Source: Tolypothrix sp. NIES-4075 (lineage in GTDB: Bacteria > Cyanobacteriota > Cyanobacteriia > Cyanobacteriales > Nostocaceae). Taken from it: a stretch of 64,000 bases of DNA. The DNA is taken from the NCBI RefSeq assembly GCF_002218085.1, contig NZ_BDUC01000004.1:279852-343851 (forward strand), in the 5' to 3' direction. This document shows, one piece after another, positions 8,976 through 17,912 of the stretch (position 1 is the first letter of the stretch; the number at the start of each line of letters is the position of its first letter). The translations under genes and the position numbers were made by a program. The notes under the pieces were generated by a model. It was not told where the DNA came from, did no database searches, and worked only from the letters and a program-made list of their open reading frames with translations.

Positions 8976-9611
8976 ATTATTACTATTATCTTGCCAAATT
9001 ACTTAATCGTCAGATAACATTGCGCTAATAACATCAAGCTTCTCTATGAAGTTCCTTAATTGTGGCATAACTTTCAATTAATAATATCATATTTTTGAGG
9101 TAGTAATTATCAGTTAATATTTTATCATTTTTCATTAGATGAATGTAATGAAATATCACTGCTGAAAGTTGAGTTTTTTTGTATTGCCTATTATGAAGTC
9201 AATCGATTTTGGAGCCATATATTTACGATTTTGGATTAACCTCTCCTTTAAAAGTAAAGGCTTGAGCCACGAAAAATTTTTGTTTTTTTCTCCATAAATG
9301 GAGAGGCTTGAAACCTTTATTTGAGATTCAGATTTTGATTTTAATCCTTGGCTGCAAAATCTAAAATCTAAAATTGTCTTGGTCAGGTTGGATGACTTCA
9401 ATCATAACAGCTCGTAAAAAAGAGATTTTCATGGGTGCTGAGAAAACTCACTTCACGAGGGCAACTTGATTATTTATTATCTAAAATTCATGGTTGGTAA
9501 TTAATTATTAATTATTTTTATTTGGCAACATTTCTTCAAATGAATTATGATTAGTACATACATGCCGAACCAAAAGCTGTATCATTTATACCAACAACTG
9601 CCTGAGATATT
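8976..9611. other. Long AT-rich intergenic region
   Basis: 636 bp without a convincing gene. It holds a hairpin-prone stretch around 9235-9310 (CCTCTCCTTTAAA and AAATGGAGAGG) and AAATCTAAAATCTAAAAT repeats near 9356-9374. Promoters for the downstream STAS gene should lie in the last 150 bp. Nothing else recognised. Confidence 0.5.
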
Positions 9612-9938
9612 ATGAGTCCTTTAATCAAAGTTTTTCAACCCAGTGGAATTTTAGATGCCAGTGAATCTCAAGAGTTTCGCCAAGAAATTACTGAAATTGC
9701 AGACAGCGGTGCGAAAATTGTCTTAGTTGATTTTCAAAATGTAACTTTTATGGATAGTTCTGGCTTGGGGGCTTTAGTGTTAGCCTTCAAAGCCCTACGA
9801 GCTGCGGACATCAAACTTGTTATCTGCTCGATTAATGAACAAGTCAGGATATTATTTGAACTGACTGGTATGGATAAGGTATTTGAAATATTTCCCAGCC
9901 AAGAAGAATTTAATCAGAATGTACTCTCGATAATTTAG
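9612..9938 (+). CDS. STAS-domain anti-sigma factor antagonist
   Basis: 108-aa single STAS domain, similar in size to SpoIIAA/RsbV. The conserved phospho-serine motif TFMDSSGLGALVLAF (Ser49/Ser50) is present, as is the C-terminal ELTGMDKVFEIF helix. In partner switching the unphosphorylated form releases an anti-sigma or other target, and a PP2C phosphatase restores it. The convergent neighbour is exactly such a receiver-PP2C protein, and the two stop codons are adjacent with no base between them. The partner kinase is not encoded next to it. A truncated paralogue lies at 62484-62759. Confidence 0.9.
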   Translation: MSPLIKVFQPSGILDASESQEFRQEITEIADSGAKIVLVDFQNVTFMDSSGLGALVLAFKALRAADIKLVICSINEQVRILFELTGMDKVFEIFPSQEEFNQNVLSII

Positions 9939-11075
9939 TTAATCAAATTTTATCTGGAGGATAGATAAATCATCATCAAAAGCCTCTTTGGAGTTTAAAT
10001 TGGTTAAGTAATTTAGTACCTCGTCGAGTTGCCTTTCACTCTTATGTTGTAACTCGGTCAGCATCTGAATGAAAGCATCTAAACTCCAAAGTGTACCATC
10101 TGATTTAGTGATTTCGTAAACGCCATCACTAAAGATATAAAGAGTGCTGCACTCTTCAATATTGCAAAATCCATCAACATATTTTGCTTCCGGAAACATT
10201 CCAACTGGCATTCCGGGGGTTCTTAATTGTTTGACTTCGGTAACGTTAACAGATTTGCTCGATATTAATATTGCTGGAGGATGACCAGCACTAGAGTAAA
10301 TTAACTGACGCTTGATGCGGTTGTAAACTCCATACCAGATTGTGAAATATTTGTCATTTTGATAATTCATCTGAAAAGTGTCGTTTAACGCTCTGAGTAC
10401 CTCACTAGGTTGATAGTAATTGAGACTTTTGAGAGCGCGGGAACGAAGCAAATTCAGCACAGATATAGAGGGAAGAGTGGCTTTGAGTCCATGTCCGGCG
10501 GTATCAAGTAGATAAATTGCCATATAATCAGGATCGAGCCAGTAGTAATCGAAACAATCACCGCCGAGTTGCCGTGAGGGAATAAAGCGAGAATTGATGG
10601 TGAGGAGTTCTGACATCGGCTGAGGCAAAAGAGAACGCACATATTCGGCAGCTTCTGCCATTTCTGCTTCTAAAAGTAGCTTTTGAGATTGCAAATCTCG
10701 ACTTAATTGATGCAGACGCAATCCTGCTCTTACTCGCGCTTGCAATTCATTCTGCTCGATGGGTTTGGTAATAAAATCATCAGCACCAGCATCTAATCCC
10801 TTGACGCGATCGGCTACGGAATCTAAAGATGTTAATAAAATAAAGAATGTTGTCGATAAATTCGGATCTGTCTTGATGTAATGGCAGACTTCCAGCCCAT
10901 TTAATCCTGGCATAATCCAATCACAAATAATTAGTGCCGGCTGGCAAGCAAGTACTTTTGCGATTCCTTCGGAACCGTTGCTGGCAGCGATTACCTCATA
11001 ACCCTGTTTTTCCAACATCCTTTTCAGCAGGATTTGTACTGAACGGTCATCATCAATTACTACGATTTGAAACAT
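9939..11075 (-). CDS. Receiver-PP2C (RsbU/SpoIIE-type) phosphatase
   Basis: 378-aa response regulator with a phosphatase output. The receiver (1-120) has the acidic cluster Asp8-10, phospho-acceptor Asp52 (CDWIMPG), Thr82 and Lys104 (ITKPIE). A short coiled coil (125-150) leads into the PP2C_SIG domain with metal-binding GGDCFDYY at 171, DTAGHG, SSAGHPP, FSDGVYE and DDDLSIL. It should dephosphorylate Ser/Thr on a STAS antagonist when the receiver is activated. It is tail to tail with the STAS gene, so the pair may be functionally linked though not co-transcribed. Confidence 0.9.
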   Translation of the reverse strand: MFQIVVIDDDRSVQILLKRMLEKQGYEVIAASNGSEGIAKVLACQPALIICDWIMPGLNGLEVCHYIKTDPNLSTTFFILLTSLDSVADRVKGLDAGADDFITKPIEQNELQARVRAGLRLHQLSRDLQSQKLLLEAEMAEAAEYVRSLLPQPMSELLTINSRFIPSRQLGGDCFDYYWLDPDYMAIYLLDTAGHGLKATLPSISVLNLLRSRALKSLNYYQPSEVLRALNDTFQMNYQNDKYFTIWYGVYNRIKRQLIYSSAGHPPAILISSKSVNVTEVKQLRTPGMPVGMFPEAKYVDGFCNIEECSTLYIFSDGVYEITKSDGTLWSLDAFIQMLTELQHKSERQLDEVLNYLTNLNSKEAFDDDLSILQIKFD

Positions 11076-11225
11076 GGGAAATGACGAATAAGAGTAAATA
11101 ATAATTTTTGTAAAATAAAATGTGGTAATGGGGAATGGGGAATGGGGAATAAGTTTTTACCAATTACCGATTATCAATTCTCAATTACCAATTCCCAATT
11201 CCTAATTTTTTACAGTCATAAAACA

Positions 11226-11993
11226 TTATGGCGGTGAAAGGGGATTCAGCCACAAGAGCATAGCGCGTTTTAGTTGGTTCAAGTCGCGGTAAACTTCTTG
11301 TTTAAACCACTGTCCCAAAGCATCAATGGGAGTGAATGATGCTCCAGGTTGCCATTTAACATCTTGACCCAAGGGTGTAACATGACTTCCAGGCAGGGTT
11401 TGTGCTGTCACCATATCGGGAAAGCGTTGTTGTAATATTTCCTTTAAAGCTGCTGATTGGTCAAGAGTGTCGTTACTAAATTTTATTAACAAGTTGCGAC
11501 GGACGTTGTAGCGCTCTTGCACAAGTTTGTTAGTTTCCAACGGTGAAGGAGTAAACTCGATCGCAAAGGTTGTGTTAAATTGTTCCACTAAGGGGATAGC
11601 ATCCCGTGCGGCGTAGTTATTGAAAGATATAAGGATATTACCTGCGCGTTCTACACTTAAGGTACTGCCGATGAGTAAGTGGAGTTTGCAACCCATGCTG
11701 TGTCCCAATCCGTAGATGGGGAGGTAGCGCTTGCGTAATGCTTCTGAATCGTGTAAGCGCTCGATAACGCGGTCGAAATTTAGCTGTACAGATTTAGCGA
11801 TCGCTATATGATCCAGCGTGTTGACAAATGGCGTAGCAATGATAACATAGCCTTTTTCCGCCAGTTGTTCTAACAACCAACGGTAAGTCAGGTGAGGTGC
11901 TGTAGCGACAAATGCACCCCCCAGGAAATGGATGATACCGATGGGATTTCGCGGAATTAGCACCCAGTTGCCTTGAATTTCTTTCCAGTCCAT
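11226..11993 (-). CDS. DUF1350 alpha/beta-hydrolase-like protein
   Basis: 255-aa protein of the DUF1350 family, conserved in cyanobacteria and plastids. It has an alpha/beta-hydrolase outline: HFLGGAF near residue 22, and a nucleophile elbow GLGHSMGCKLH with Ser99. The C-terminal GSHVTPLGQDV could supply the catalytic His. No signal peptide or membrane segment is obvious. Biochemical function is unknown. Monocistronic, preceded by GCGATCGC and 7-mer repeat DNA. Confidence 0.75.
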   Translation of the reverse strand: MDWKEIQGNWVLIPRNPIGIIHFLGGAFVATAPHLTYRWLLEQLAEKGYVIIATPFVNTLDHIAIAKSVQLNFDRVIERLHDSEALRKRYLPIYGLGHSMGCKLHLLIGSTLSVERAGNILISFNNYAARDAIPLVEQFNTTFAIEFTPSPLETNKLVQERYNVRRNLLIKFSNDTLDQSAALKEILQQRFPDMVTAQTLPGSHVTPLGQDVKWQPGASFTPIDALGQWFKQEVYRDLNQLKRAMLLWLNPLSPP

Positions 11994-12056
11994 ACCGATG
12001 AGCGATCGCTCTAATTTAATGTTTCTTTATATTAGACTGTGCGCGGCTGGAGTGGG

Positions 12057-12140
12057 AGAGATGGGGGGATGGGGGATGGGGAGATGGGAAGACAAACTCC
12101 CCCTGCCTCCTTGTCCCCCTTGTCCCCTTGTCCCCCTTGT
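12057..12140. repeat. GGGGGAT / CCCCTTGT short repeats
   Basis: Purine-rich GGGGGATGGGGGATGGGGAGATG followed by complementary-type CCCTTGTCCCCTTGTCCCCC units, giving potential to fold back. Intergenic, non-coding. Confidence 0.65.
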
Positions 12141-12149
12141 CTCCTAATC

Positions 12150-12869
12150 TTACCCCTGACTCTGCAACCTTCTCATTTCAAGTTGCACGTCTAAGGCAAT
12201 TTCTAATGCTTCATTTAGTAACCTTCCATGTTCAGTAGCTTGTTCGCTAACTTGCATTGCCGATAAAGTTGGTAAATTGTTAGCAAATAAATCTGTATTT
12301 TTGATAATAAAATTTTTATTCTCTCTTAAAATTCTTTCTGTTTTCAAAGCGCGAATTAAATCATTTTTTGTTAATTTAAGTGCGTCAAGTACTTTTTCTC
12401 TTTCCTTCAAAGTTACTCCAGGATTGCCAGCTTCTTCTATTTGGTCGTTGATATCTATTGCTTTGATAACAGCATTATATCTATCAACATCATTTAAAAG
12501 AATTTCCAAAGATGGTGTAATGTTCTTTTTCAAAAATTTAATTCTTTTTTTCCACCAAAAGTATAATATAGTTTGCGTTATACCACCTCCAATTAAAGTT
12601 AATATTATTAACAATATCCATGAAGGAATTGTAACCCATGTAGCAAATACCTTAAGCATTACATCCAATATCAGATAGCTAAAAACAAATATAGAAAATC
12701 CAATAAATACTACAGTAGCACCTTCAGAACCTTTGATTTTTTCTAGAAATATCTCTCCCAATCTTTTGATAGGGTTAACAATTATCCTTAGTTCGTCATT
12801 AACAGGTAGATTTGTTAATTTTTGTAGTTGCTTTTGACTAATCTCCAAGCCCTCTAAATCATCCCTCAC
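12150..12869 (-). CDS. Hypothetical protein with two membrane segments
   Basis: Not recognised. 239 aa from a GTG start, preceded by GGATGGGA. It has a basic/charged N-terminus, a hydrophobic pair at about residues 50-72 and 80-105 (TVVFIGFSIFVFSYLILDV and SWILLIILTLIGGGI), then a KKRIKFLKK positive patch. A long helical, probably coiled-coil, cytosolic tail reaches the end. The AT-rich codon use, unlike its neighbours, and the adjoining toxin-antitoxin genes suggest an accessory gene. No function assigned. Confidence 0.6.
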   Translation of the reverse strand: MRDDLEGLEISQKQLQKLTNLPVNDELRIIVNPIKRLGEIFLEKIKGSEGATVVFIGFSIFVFSYLILDVMLKVFATWVTIPSWILLIILTLIGGGITQTILYFWWKKRIKFLKKNITPSLEILLNDVDRYNAVIKAIDINDQIEEAGNPGVTLKEREKVLDALKLTKNDLIRALKTERILRENKNFIIKNTDLFANNLPTLSAMQVSEQATEHGRLLNEALEIALDVQLEMRRLQSQG

Positions 12870-13327
12870 AGCTTTCCCATCCTCGCGAAAAGAGTTGTTT
12901 AGTATTATATAACAATCGTCATTATGTAAAATCCGCTAATTTTGCATTTTGTCAAGCTTTATCAATAAAATTTATTTTATGTCAATTAGTATACATTCAT
13001 TTTGTAATAAAATGAAACATTAAATATTATTGTTTGGACAAACAGCTTATCTGATTGAAGGGAGAATGGTAAAAGTATACATAACTCATGTGATGTTATA
13101 TAGCTTTAAAGACTGATTTTATCAACGCTGCACCAGGAAAAAATAGACCAAAATATGAGATTTAGTTAAAAAAACTAACTTTATTGCCCATTTTCTCAGC
13201 TTAAAAGCACGACTAGACAAATCCTCCAGATTAACCCGTTACTATTGTAGCTAGACTTATGAAGCAAGAGCTACGCTGTTAGATATTTAATTTAGATGTC
13301 TGGGTTGATAGAGAAGCTGAGTTAATA
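12870..13327. other. AT-rich intergenic region
   Basis: 458 bp with no gene-like frame. Strongly AT-rich around 12900-13060. Likely holds the promoter for the membrane protein on the minus strand. Nothing else recognised. Confidence 0.5.
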
Positions 13328-13918
13328 CTACTTGCGAATTCCTTTAATAAACTCAGTTCTTGCTTCAAGTATTGAGGGCATTAAAACACAAGTTGCGAAG
13401 AAATTTACATTTAATTCTGGTAGCAATTCGCTACGGAAAATCTGTTCATAATTATCATCGCGGAGTCGATACAAAGACAACTGATTATTTTCCCAAAACC
13501 AGACTTCGGTGATTTGAAAGCGTTTGTATTTTTCTAGTTTATCTATGCTGCCACTGGTAATATTAATTTCAATTGCTAAATCGGGATTTTCTTTCTTTTG
13601 TCCTAAATAATAAGATTCATCAGGTTCAAATGAAGCACCTTTTTCTTGAGAACGACGAGTAGCGCTACCTACAGGGATAAAATTTATACCCATTTCGCAC
13701 AAATAAAGTTCTAGCAAAAAACCAATAATGGTTTTCAGCATTTCATGTTCTTCACCCAAAGTCATAAACTGTATATATCCATCCAGGTAAGTTATCCTTA
13801 AACTAGGCGATGTCATTAAAGCTTCTATTTTCTCAAATTCTTCCCAAGTGTAATAACCAGGTAGGATAAACTGCTGTTCTTTGAGTGTGGTGGCTTTATT
13901 TGCGAGTTGTGGAGTCAT
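13328..13918 (-). CDS. Uma2-family (DUF820) endonuclease-like protein
   Basis: 196-aa PD-(D/E)XK-fold protein of the Uma2/DUF820 family, highly amplified in cyanobacteria. Markers: YTWEEFEKIEA start, RITYLDGYIQFM, then EPDESYYLG and NPDLAIEINITSGSIDKLEKYKRFQITEVWFWENNQL (given here only as landmarks). Asp of PDLAIEI and the following Glu/Lys are the usual nuclease-site residues. Cellular role of the family is unclear. It lies beside a HicAB pair; a second family member is at 43918 and a remnant at 44570. Confidence 0.85.
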   Translation of the reverse strand: MTPQLANKATTLKEQQFILPGYYTWEEFEKIEALMTSPSLRITYLDGYIQFMTLGEEHEMLKTIIGFLLELYLCEMGINFIPVGSATRRSQEKGASFEPDESYYLGQKKENPDLAIEINITSGSIDKLEKYKRFQITEVWFWENNQLSLYRLRDDNYEQIFRSELLPELNVNFFATCVLMPSILEARTEFIKGIRK

Positions 13919-13959
13919 AGCGATGCCTGCTGCGGTAAACTACGCACTTTTTTTGGTTT

Positions 13960-14178
13960 TCATTTATTATCTAGGAATTCATCTACTGTAATTCCTGCTT
14001 GTCGAATCAAACTTCTCAGTAAACCAGGTGCTAATTCTCGATGATTGGGAATTGACAAGGTTGGTTTTGATTCGTGCCAAAGTATCATGTGGCTTCCAGT
14101 TTGATGATCCAATACATAGCCAAACTTTTCAAAAATTTTAACAGCTTCTTTACCGGAAATATTTGATAAACGTCCCAT
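13960..14178 (-). CDS. hicA: HicA-family toxin (mRNA interferase)
   Basis: 72-aa dsRBD-like HicA toxin: GKEAVKIFEKFGYVLDHQTG followed by SHMILWH, where the His is the catalytic residue, then IPNHRELAPGLLRSLIRQAGI. HicA toxins cleave mRNA and are neutralised by HicB. The ATG directly follows the TAA of the upstream antitoxin (14179-14181), so the two are translationally coupled. Antitoxin-first order is the reverse of the classical hicAB order but is common in this antitoxin subfamily. Confidence 0.88.
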   Translation of the reverse strand: MGRLSNISGKEAVKIFEKFGYVLDHQTGSHMILWHESKPTLSIPNHRELAPGLLRSLIRQAGITVDEFLDNK

Positions 14179-14397
14179 TTATACTAAAACTTCCCCGATA
14201 AAGGTTTGTAATTCTTTAGCTACGTATGGTTTGCCATGCTTGATTTGGACGTGAAGATAACCTCTAATGGCATCCTTAATATTTTCAATTGCCTCATCTA
14301 ATGTTTTACCTTGGCTTACACAACCAGGAAGTTGAGGAACCTCAGCAACGTAACCTTCATATTCTGAATCAAATGTGAAAATTACTTGAAATTTCAT
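14179..14397 (-). CDS. hicB: HicB-family antitoxin
   Basis: 72-aa short HicB antitoxin with only the partial RNase-H-like domain: FDSEYEGYVAEVPQLPGCVSQG and TLDEAIENIKDAIRGYL. No C-terminal DNA-binding domain is present, so autoregulation must be indirect or absent. The frame is open to a TTG at 14430, but the ATG at 14397 (MKFQVIF) is the natural start. First gene of a two-gene unit with hicA; the stop codon abuts the toxin ATG. Confidence 0.88.
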   Translation of the reverse strand: MKFQVIFTFDSEYEGYVAEVPQLPGCVSQGKTLDEAIENIKDAIRGYLHVQIKHGKPYVAKELQTFIGEVLV

Positions 14398-14513
14398 AAT
14401 AATCAATCTTTTATAATTGAGTGCATACAATAAATTTAACGCGACGAAAAGGCGATCGCCGCAAGATTTACAGGAATTTTGTTACTGCTTATCCACTTTC
14501 ATTGGTGAGAAAT

Positions 14514-14738
14514 ATGATTCCAGAACTTGATAGGGTTATTCTCACAACAAATATTCCAGAGTACGGTTTAGAAAAAGGTGATATGGGTACTGTTGTCTTG
14601 GTACATCAAGGTGGTAAAGGATATGAAGTTGAATTTATCACATTGGATGGTGAAACTGTGGCAATTGTTTCATTATTTGCAGCACAAGTTCGTCCTATTA
14701 GTAGTAGAGAAATTGCTCATGCAAGAGTGATAAATTGA
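14514..14738 (+). CDS. DUF4926 small protein
   Basis: 74-aa DUF4926-type protein: IPELDRVILTTNIPEYGLEKGDMGTVV (landmark), then GGKGYEVEFITLDGETVAIV. GGTGAG sits 8 nt before the ATG at 14514; the longer frame back to 14421 lacks such a site. These proteins often sit next to a DUF6883 partner and are suspected antitoxins. No such partner is visible here, so it looks like an orphan. Divergent from hicBA, with the two genes 116 bp apart. Confidence 0.7.
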   Translation: MIPELDRVILTTNIPEYGLEKGDMGTVVLVHQGGKGYEVEFITLDGETVAIVSLFAAQVRPISSREIAHARVIN

Positions 14739-15070
14739 TGCGATGGCGGCAGCCACTCCTACGGAGTATCGCACTTCGTCAAATCATATAATTTATGTGC
14801 TTAACGACCCACCCGGATATACGAACAAAACCAGGCGATCGCACGTTTAAAAAATTCAAGTCCGCGATTAGGCGGACTTTGTTCGTATAGCCCCAGACTT
14901 CCAGTCTGAGGGTGCTTTGTTTATGTAGCAGCGAATTATATTCGCCAATGGCTTTTAAAAGATTTTATAAGAGAATTCACTGAACCATAATTATAATAAT
15001 TTGCTTATAACATAATTATTCTGATAATTTAAATTATATAACACATGAAAGCAGGAGAGCATATTCATAT
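14739..15070. other. Intergenic region
   Basis: 332 bp without a recognised gene. It contains GCGATCGC, a small palindrome CAGACTTCCAGTCTG at about 14894-14908 (a repeat type also seen near 57190), and an AT-rich stretch at 14940-15045 that may carry the promoter of the next small ORF. Confidence 0.45.
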
Positions 15071-15229
15071 GTGAAAACGCTTAAAGAATGGAAGATAACA
15101 CAACAAAAGATAGCAAAAATACCAAAACAAGTAAAGGTAAAGCCACCCAAAATTAAGATTCCAAAGATACCAAAAAAATTAAAGCTAAAGTCACCCAAAA
15201 TTAAGATTCCAAAGATACGTTTATGGTAA
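15071..15229 (+). CDS. Small Lys/Pro-rich repeat protein (52 aa, tentative)
   Basis: Not recognised. A GTG-started frame of 52 codons, preceded by GGAGAG 11 nt upstream and followed 15 bp later by a strong terminator. The product is extremely basic and built on a 16-residue (48-bp) repeat containing PKIKIPKI, present twice almost exactly and once in diverged form. A nine-codon ATG frame (15045-15074) overlaps the GTG. The opposite strand is also open with a hydrophobic repeat, so coding sense is uncertain. The terminator position favours the plus strand. Confidence 0.35.
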   Translation: MKTLKEWKITQQKIAKIPKQVKVKPPKIKIPKIPKKLKLKSPKIKIPKIRLW

Positions 15230-15244
15230 TTGCTTAATAGCAAA

Positions 15245-15283
15245 ATAAGGTGCGTTGATAAAAAACGCACCTTATGTTTTTTT
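15245..15283 (+). terminator. Intrinsic terminator
   Basis: 12-bp stem ATAAGGTGCGTT / AACGCACCTTAT followed by a T7 run. It lies between the small repeat ORF and the convergent phosphoketolase, so it may serve both. The stem is a member of the GGTGCGTTA palindrome family seen at 23586, 23934 and 39160. Confidence 0.8.
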
Positions 15284-17507
15284 AATGCACTAACTCAATC
15301 CCGCGCTTCGCTAAAGCTTGCGCTGTCAAACCATTAAACGCCATCAACTCACCAGCACTCGCAGTAGTTTCCCCACGTTTCCACGCGAAAGTATCGCGCT
15401 TGCAAGTACTTCTTAACATAATTGGTTCCAGCATCGCACTCGCACCACCAGTAACACCAATTAACGCATCACCAGCAAATAATTCGGCAAATTGTTCATC
15501 ATTCAAAAAGCCCCCATCAGCTTCAGAACAAGTATCCCAAGCGGTATCATCAGGACGATACAAACGACGGGGGTTAATAACAGAAATTATCTTCACACCA
15601 AGACCTTCAGTTTCTAAGAAAGCAGCGGCTTCAAATACTGGCATTAATGTCATATCTCCAATGACAGCAAAGACAATTTTCTTACTTCCACCTTGATTAG
15701 ATTCAACTTCATGCAACAATACCGCACCATCGCGTAACCCTTTTTGAGTTTGTTCAAAGGTGGTTCTAATTGGCAAAGGTGATTTACTTGCAGTAATGAC
15801 AATTCCCTTATTTTTCGTTTTCAATGCCCAGTCATAACAAACTTGGATACTGTTAGCATCAGGTGGAAAAACTGGGAATACATTACCATTTCGCATCATC
15901 GAAGCAAAGTAAGCTTCAATTTCCGGACGTTGGTGAGTCCATCCGTTGCGTCCTTGCTCTAAAGCACCTGCTGTAAATAAAGTGATTGTTGAGGGAGTGG
16001 GACGGCGTAATTCTGCCATTGCTTGGATTACAGTTTGCCAGATTGGTAATCCGTTGATGGCAAAAGATTCATAAGAACACCATAAAGTTCTCGCACCCAT
16101 CAACGATAAACCAACTGCTAAACCTGCACAAGCATCTTCACTTAAAGGTTCGTAAACTTGTCCGTTTGGCGCTTGGTTGTATAAGTCATCTTTTGTCGGG
16201 TGGATAATCTTTAATGCTTGATTTATGTTGGCAATTCCTGATGCTTCGTTTCCATCAGCGTTGGTGACGAGGAAATTTTTATCTTTCTGTCCAACTATTC
16301 CTACTAATCTTCCCATTGATGTTGTAGAAACTTTCGGATCGCCACCTACAGCATATTCTTCTAAAGGCAATTCGCCTAACTCTGGCAATTGTAATTCAAA
16401 TTCTGTAACAACTGTTTTCGCTGCGGGTCCACCACCAGCGCGTTCCGCATTTGTTCGCACTAATTGCCAAGCTTCTGCTGACAATGCACGCCCTTGTAAT
16501 GCACTTATAATATGAGGAGCGTCTAGCGTATCTTTAGGATATAAATTGTGTGATTTTGCTCCTCTGGCGTGAACTCCTGCACCTTTCAATTGTTTAATAA
16601 TAAACACGGTAAGTTTACCGCCAAGTGCAGATTTAGCAGCTTTATCTATACCAGTTAATACGGCTTTGGTAAAAGCTAATCTTTGTTCAAAGGAAAAGGC
16701 GGTACTATCAACATAATCGCCTGTTTGATTTTGGTCGTCAAAGTCTTTGGCATCGACTAATACAACTTCGGCAAAACCGTTACCTTGCCAGTATGCTTTC
16801 ATCTGTTCGTTGGTTTTCAGGGAAACCATGCTATGGTGTTCCTGGCTGTAACCGTTCCACACTAACACTGGCAAGAAGTTGGTGACGCTGGGAAAAGCTG
16901 TGTTGAAGTGTGCCATCGAACTGATGATGTAGGGTTCACCCAGTCCACCATCCCCAACAGTGAAGGGAAACAGCTTATCTTGATGCAGCTTTGCAGCTGA
17001 CATGGCAAAGTGTTGTCCTTGTCCCAAAGGACCAGCGGGTGCGAGAATACCGGGAATGTAGCCGGAAAGGTGTCCTAAGAGTCCGTGCTTTTCGCGGAAG
17101 CGATCGCGCAACTCCTGCACTGTATATATTCCCATGTCCTCTAGCGACCGATCCAAGAACATGGCACTATAAAATCCAGGGGCGTGGTGTCCCACTTCCG
17201 TGATAATGTTTTTATGACCCAGCATGACCAACGCTGCATAAGCTTCCGCTTGCGAAGCAAATCCACCTGGGTGTCCAGAAGCTTTAGAACCAGTAATTTG
17301 TAACGTTAGGTAACGTAGAGCATCAGCCGCAAGCAAAGTTTGATATACTGCTGCTGGTTCTTCAGGATTGGCGATCGCTATTTTATCTTCGGCGATCGCA
17401 GGTTTTCCCCCATAAGTTTCAAAATCTGGCAACGCTTCCCCAAAATATTGAATTCCCTCGCAAAAATCCGGAGACGCTGAAGTTGCTTTTGGTGTAATTG
17501 CAGTCAT
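15282..17507 (-). CDS. Phosphoketolase/transketolase-family TPP enzyme
   Basis: 741-aa thiamine-diphosphate enzyme. Motifs: ITGSKASGHPGGF, GLLGHLSGYIPGI, AGPLGQGQHFAMS, VGDGGLGEP with LPVLVWNGYSQE (the diphosphate/Mg site), and the Pyr-domain segment YEPLSEDACAGLAVGLS. It resembles phosphoketolase (XFP) in LPVLVWNGY but transketolase in GHPGG and GPLGQG. It is shorter than typical XFP (~800 aa). It probably cleaves xylulose-5-phosphate or fructose-6-phosphate to acetyl-phosphate, but it may be a divergent paralogue with another substrate. Monocistronic. Confidence 0.8.
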   Translation of the reverse strand: MTAITPKATSASPDFCEGIQYFGEALPDFETYGGKPAIAEDKIAIANPEEPAAVYQTLLAADALRYLTLQITGSKASGHPGGFASQAEAYAALVMLGHKNIITEVGHHAPGFYSAMFLDRSLEDMGIYTVQELRDRFREKHGLLGHLSGYIPGILAPAGPLGQGQHFAMSAAKLHQDKLFPFTVGDGGLGEPYIISSMAHFNTAFPSVTNFLPVLVWNGYSQEHHSMVSLKTNEQMKAYWQGNGFAEVVLVDAKDFDDQNQTGDYVDSTAFSFEQRLAFTKAVLTGIDKAAKSALGGKLTVFIIKQLKGAGVHARGAKSHNLYPKDTLDAPHIISALQGRALSAEAWQLVRTNAERAGGGPAAKTVVTEFELQLPELGELPLEEYAVGGDPKVSTTSMGRLVGIVGQKDKNFLVTNADGNEASGIANINQALKIIHPTKDDLYNQAPNGQVYEPLSEDACAGLAVGLSLMGARTLWCSYESFAINGLPIWQTVIQAMAELRRPTPSTITLFTAGALEQGRNGWTHQRPEIEAYFASMMRNGNVFPVFPPDANSIQVCYDWALKTKNKGIVITASKSPLPIRTTFEQTQKGLRDGAVLLHEVESNQGGSKKIVFAVIGDMTLMPVFEAAAFLETEGLGVKIISVINPRRLYRPDDTAWDTCSEADGGFLNDEQFAELFAGDALIGVTGGASAMLEPIMLRSTCKRDTFAWKRGETTASAGELMAFNGLTAQALAKRGIELVH

Positions 17508-17912
17508 GCTGAGTACCTTGTAAATAAAAGGAGATGCTGTAAATGCTCATCCAAGTTAACAAGGATTTTACAACTTTCAGGTTGTAACAATTTATGACTT
17601 TTTCACAATGTCAAGATAATTAGCTTAAATCTAAACGCAACAAAACTTAATTATTTTCTTTTTGTTTCAGTGGCAAAAAAGAATAAAGCAGAAGTCAGTC
17701 CTTCTGGAGTCTGGAGTCAGAATTCAGGAGTCAGAAGGAATTTAGGTAGTTACTTATACTTTTGTTTAATTCTAGACCACCAAAATCTTTGATTTGATCA
17801 AGGTGCAAAAATACCATTTATTCACTCGCAGTTTCGCACAGAGCCTTTATCCTCCTGTCTGCTGACTCCTGACTCCCCAATTCTTCTTAATAAACCCCAC
17901 AAACCCAAGCTT
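17508..17912. other. Intergenic region upstream of P450
   Basis: 405 bp. It contains direct repeats of TCTGGAGT/CAGGAGTCAGAA type at 17701-17735 and the complementary CTGACTCCTGACTCC at 17861-17875, which could pair over about 130 bp. Divergent promoter region for the phosphoketolase and P450. No gene seen. Confidence 0.5.

Noticed and set aside
15034..15270. Minus-strand hydrophobic repeat ORF (GILILG units)
   Set aside because: It would start inside the terminator stem of the locus and mirrors the 48-bp repeat; the plus-strand frame with GGAGAG and a following terminator fits better.
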